This document shows positions 7,227 through 8,443 of a stretch of DNA of 8,443 bases, in pieces (positions within the stretch are counted from its first letter, which is position 1; each line of letters begins with the position of its first letter). Below the pieces are notes generated by a model. The model made no database searches. It had not been told where the DNA came from and saw only the letters and a program-made list of their open reading frames with translations. A program made the position numbers and the translations under genes. Origin of the DNA: Betaproteobacteria bacterium (GTDB lineage Bacteria > Pseudomonadota > Gammaproteobacteria > Burkholderiales > Usitatibacteraceae); NCBI GenBank assembly GCA_012274175.1, contig JAAOZZ010000411.1, forward strand, positions 1-8,443, written 5' to 3'.

Positions 7227-8240
7227 CTACTTCGCCGCCATCCAGGCCATCGTCACGTCGAGCATGCGGTTCGAGAAGGCCCACTCGTTGTCGTACCAGC
7301 TCGAGACCTTCACCAGCCGCCCCGAGACCTTGGTGAGCGTAGAGTCGAACACCGAGGAGCGCGGGTCGTGGTTGAAGTCGATCGAGACCAGGGGGGCGGT
7401 GTTGTACCCGAGGATGCCCGCGAGCGGCCCGGCCTCCGAGGCCTTCTTCATGATCCCGTTCACCTCGTCCACCGTCGTGTCCCGCGCGGCGATGAACGAC
7501 AGGTCCACGATCGAGACGTTGATGGTGGGCACGCGGATCGCATAGCCGTCGAGCTTGCCGTTCAGCTCCGGCAGCACGAGGCCCACCGCGGCCGCGGCAC
7601 CCGTCTTGGTCGGGATCATGGACATGGTCGCGGAGCGCGCCCGGCGCAGGTCTTCGTGGAAGACGTCGGTCAGGACCTGGTCGTTGGTGTAGGAATGCAC
7701 TGTCGTCATGAGGCCGTTCACGAGCCCGATGGCCTCGTGCAGGGGCTTGACCAGCGGAGCCAGGCAGTTGGTGGTGCAGGAAGCGTTCGAGATCACGGTG
7801 TGGGACGCCTTGAGCGTCTGGTGGTTCACGCCGAACACCACCGTGGCGTCGACGTCCTTGCCGCCGGGCGCCGAGATGATCACCTTCTTCGCGCCGCCGC
7901 GCAGGTGCGCCGAGGCCTTCTCCTTCGTGGTGAAGAAGCCGGTGCACTCGTAGACCACGTCCACCCCCAGGTCCTTCCAGGGCAGCTGGGCGGGGTCGCG
8001 CTGGGCGACGACGCGGATGCGCTCGCCGTTCACCACCATGTGGTCGCCGTCGACTTCCACCTTGCCGGGGAACTTGCCCTGGGCCGTGTCGTAGCGCGTG
8101 AGGTGCGCGTTGGTCGCCGCGGGCCCCAGGTCGTTGATGGCCACGATCACGATGTCATGGGCCTTGTGGTCCTCGTAATGGGCGCGGAGGATGTTGCGGC
8201 CGATGCGGCCGTAGCCGTTGATGGCGACGCGGACGGTCAT
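7227..8240 (-). CDS. gap: Type I glyceraldehyde-3-phosphate dehydrogenase
   Basis: This 337-residue tetrameric enzyme oxidatively phosphorylates glyceraldehyde 3-phosphate to 1,3-bisphosphoglycerate. The Rossmann motif [10 protein letters not shown] (7-16) is followed by AINDL, whose Asp37 usually marks preference for NAD over NADP. The catalytic centre is SNASCTTNC (151-159, nucleophile Cys155) with His182 in [29 protein letters not shown] (208-226), [12 protein letters not shown] (236-247) and the C-terminal [13 protein letters not shown] (314-326) complete the family pattern. The loop after HSYTNDQ reads [12 protein letters not shown], so the Leu-Pro pair typical of Gram-positive NAD enzymes is Val-Phe here. 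This form, with [10 protein letters not shown] near residue 43, resembles the proteobacterial Gap/CbbG group. The ATG at 8240 has GGAG nine bases upstream. It is the first gene of the glycolytic block, eight bases before pgk. No Calvin-cycle gene is present, so a glycolytic/gluconeogenic role is the simplest reading. Confidence 0.97.
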   Translation of the reverse strand: MTVRVAINGYGRIGRNILRAHYEDHKAHDIVIVAINDLGPAATNAHLTRYDTAQGKFPGKVEVDGDHMVVNGERIRVVAQRDPAQLPWKDLGVDVVYECTGFFTTKEKASAHLRGGAKKVIISAPGGKDVDATVVFGVNHQTLKASHTVISNASCTTNCLAPLVKPLHEAIGLVNGLMTTVHSYTNDQVLTDVFHEDLRRARSATMSMIPTKTGAAAAVGLVLPELNGKLDGYAIRVPTINVSIVDLSFIAARDTTVDEVNGIMKKASEAGPLAGILGYNTAPLVSIDFNHDPRSSVFDSTLTKVSGRLVKVSSWYDNEWAFSNRMLDVTMAWMAAK

Positions 8241-8316
8241 GGGAGGGGGCTCCGGAAGGAAAAAGCGGGGAAAACGAATATTTTAGCCCATGCCCGGTGG
8301 GCGACTTTGCGCTGCG
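8241..8316 (-). promoter_or_regulatory. gap leader with candidate promoter and dyad
   Basis: This 76-base gap between the acetyltransferase stop and gap is the longest non-coding stretch in the window and its most AT-rich patch. On the - strand it holds TAAAAT (8285-8280), a plausible -10 box. No recognisable -35 is found at 16-18 bases. Immediately upstream of the -10, 8286-8302 forms an inverted repeat: GCCCA, seven bases, TGGGC. That could be an operator, or a weak hairpin ending the upstream gene; the T-runs after it are interrupted, so it is a poor intrinsic terminator. From about 8274 down to 8241 the transcript is almost all pyrimidine apart from the GGAG ribosome site and one other G. 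The promoter is an inference from position and AT content only. Confidence 0.35.
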
Positions 8317-8443
8317 TCATCCTCCCACGAGGCCCGTGAGGTCGTGCCACCCGTAGGCCACCTGGGCGAAGGAATGCAGCCCCAGCCGCTCGGTCTTGGC
8401 GCCGATTTCCTCCCCGCCGACGGATTCGTAGAAAAGCCGCGCC
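8317..8443 (-). CDS. C-terminal end of a GNAT-family N-acetyltransferase (5' part outside window)
   Basis: The last 41 codons of a - strand gene read in from the window edge and end at TGA (8319-8317). The peptide begins ARLFYESVGGEEIG and ends with FAQVAYGWHDLTGLVGG. ARxFYExxGG followed by xxIGxKxxxL and then VAYGWxDL is the classic final strand-helix-strand of small acetyl-CoA-dependent GNAT acetyltransferases: the A-FYE helix lies near the CoA, and the terminal strand often carries AYGW. The substrate cannot be guessed from this part. The gene has the same orientation as gap and ends 76 bases before it, so it could share a transcript with gap or be separated by the promoter in that gap. 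The call rests on a short motif only. Confidence 0.65.
   Translation of the reverse strand, partial: ARLFYESVGGEEIGAKTERLGLHSFAQVAYGWHDLTGLVGG

Noticed and set aside
4750..7545. A 931-codon open frame on the + strand opposite pyk and pgk
   Set aside because: It is antisense to well-conserved genes, rich in His, Arg, Gly and Val as expected for the reverse complement of GC-rich coding sequence, and shows no domain or membrane pattern.
7218..7947. N-terminal extension of pgk up to 7947
   Set aside because: The extension lies inside gap in another frame. Normal Pgk length, the AGGGG ribosome site and the conserved N-terminus all support the start at 7218.
8286..8302. Intrinsic terminator after the GNAT gene
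   Set aside because: The stem is only five base pairs with a seven-base loop, and the T-runs downstream are interrupted by A, C and G, so it is at best a weak terminator. It is reported as a dyad instead.
1..8443. Mobile elements, CRISPR arrays, tRNA or rRNA genes, toxin-antitoxin pairs, phage or defence genes
   Set aside because: None is seen. Nearly every base is accounted for by nine housekeeping or transporter-type genes, and no tandem or dispersed repeat stands out.

Overview
The window is GC-rich, densely coding bacterial chromosome with no intergenic gap longer than 76 bases. It looks like ordinary core-metabolism DNA from a proteobacterium. The order gap-pgk-pyk-fba-purC, together with the yeast-length (about 290 aa) PurC, points most strongly to a betaproteobacterium. 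That taxonomic call is an inference from remembered gene order and family type, not from a search.

Layout. The + strand carries only the 3' part of one gene, a TauE/SafE-type membrane permease (1-693). It converges with a long co-directional run on the - strand. Read in the direction of transcription, from high to low coordinates, that run is: the tail of a GNAT acetyltransferase (8317-8443, cut by the window edge); a 76-base leader with a possible promoter; gap (GAPDH); pgk (phosphoglycerate kinase); pyk (pyruvate kinase); fba (class I fructose-bisphosphate aldolase); purC (SAICAR synthase); a TerC-family membrane protein; and an ArgE/DapE-type M20 metallopeptidase. The junctions from gap to terC are 8, 12, 24, -4 (overlap) and 30 bases, and the last one, terC to the M20 gene, is 48 bases. 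Gap to purC, and probably through to the M20 gene, is therefore most likely one transcription unit.

How the genes work together. Gap, Pgk, Pyk and Fba cover four steps of the triose-phosphate section of glycolysis; Fba, Pgk and Gap also run in gluconeogenesis. PurC uses ATP and aspartate in purine synthesis and is start-stop overlapped with fba (GTGA), so its translation is probably coupled to that of the aldolase. TerC (probable metal, perhaps Mn2+, export) and the M20 deacylase have no obvious metabolic link to glycolysis and may simply ride on the same transcript.

I found no mobile element, CRISPR array, tRNA, rRNA, toxin-antitoxin or defence system, and no evidence of an undescribed system. 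The points most worth a second look are the class I (Schiff-base) aldolase in a slot where I would expect a class II enzyme in betaproteobacteria, the GTGA-coupled fba-purC junction, and the pyrimidine-rich gap leader with a dyad next to a TAAAAT box.
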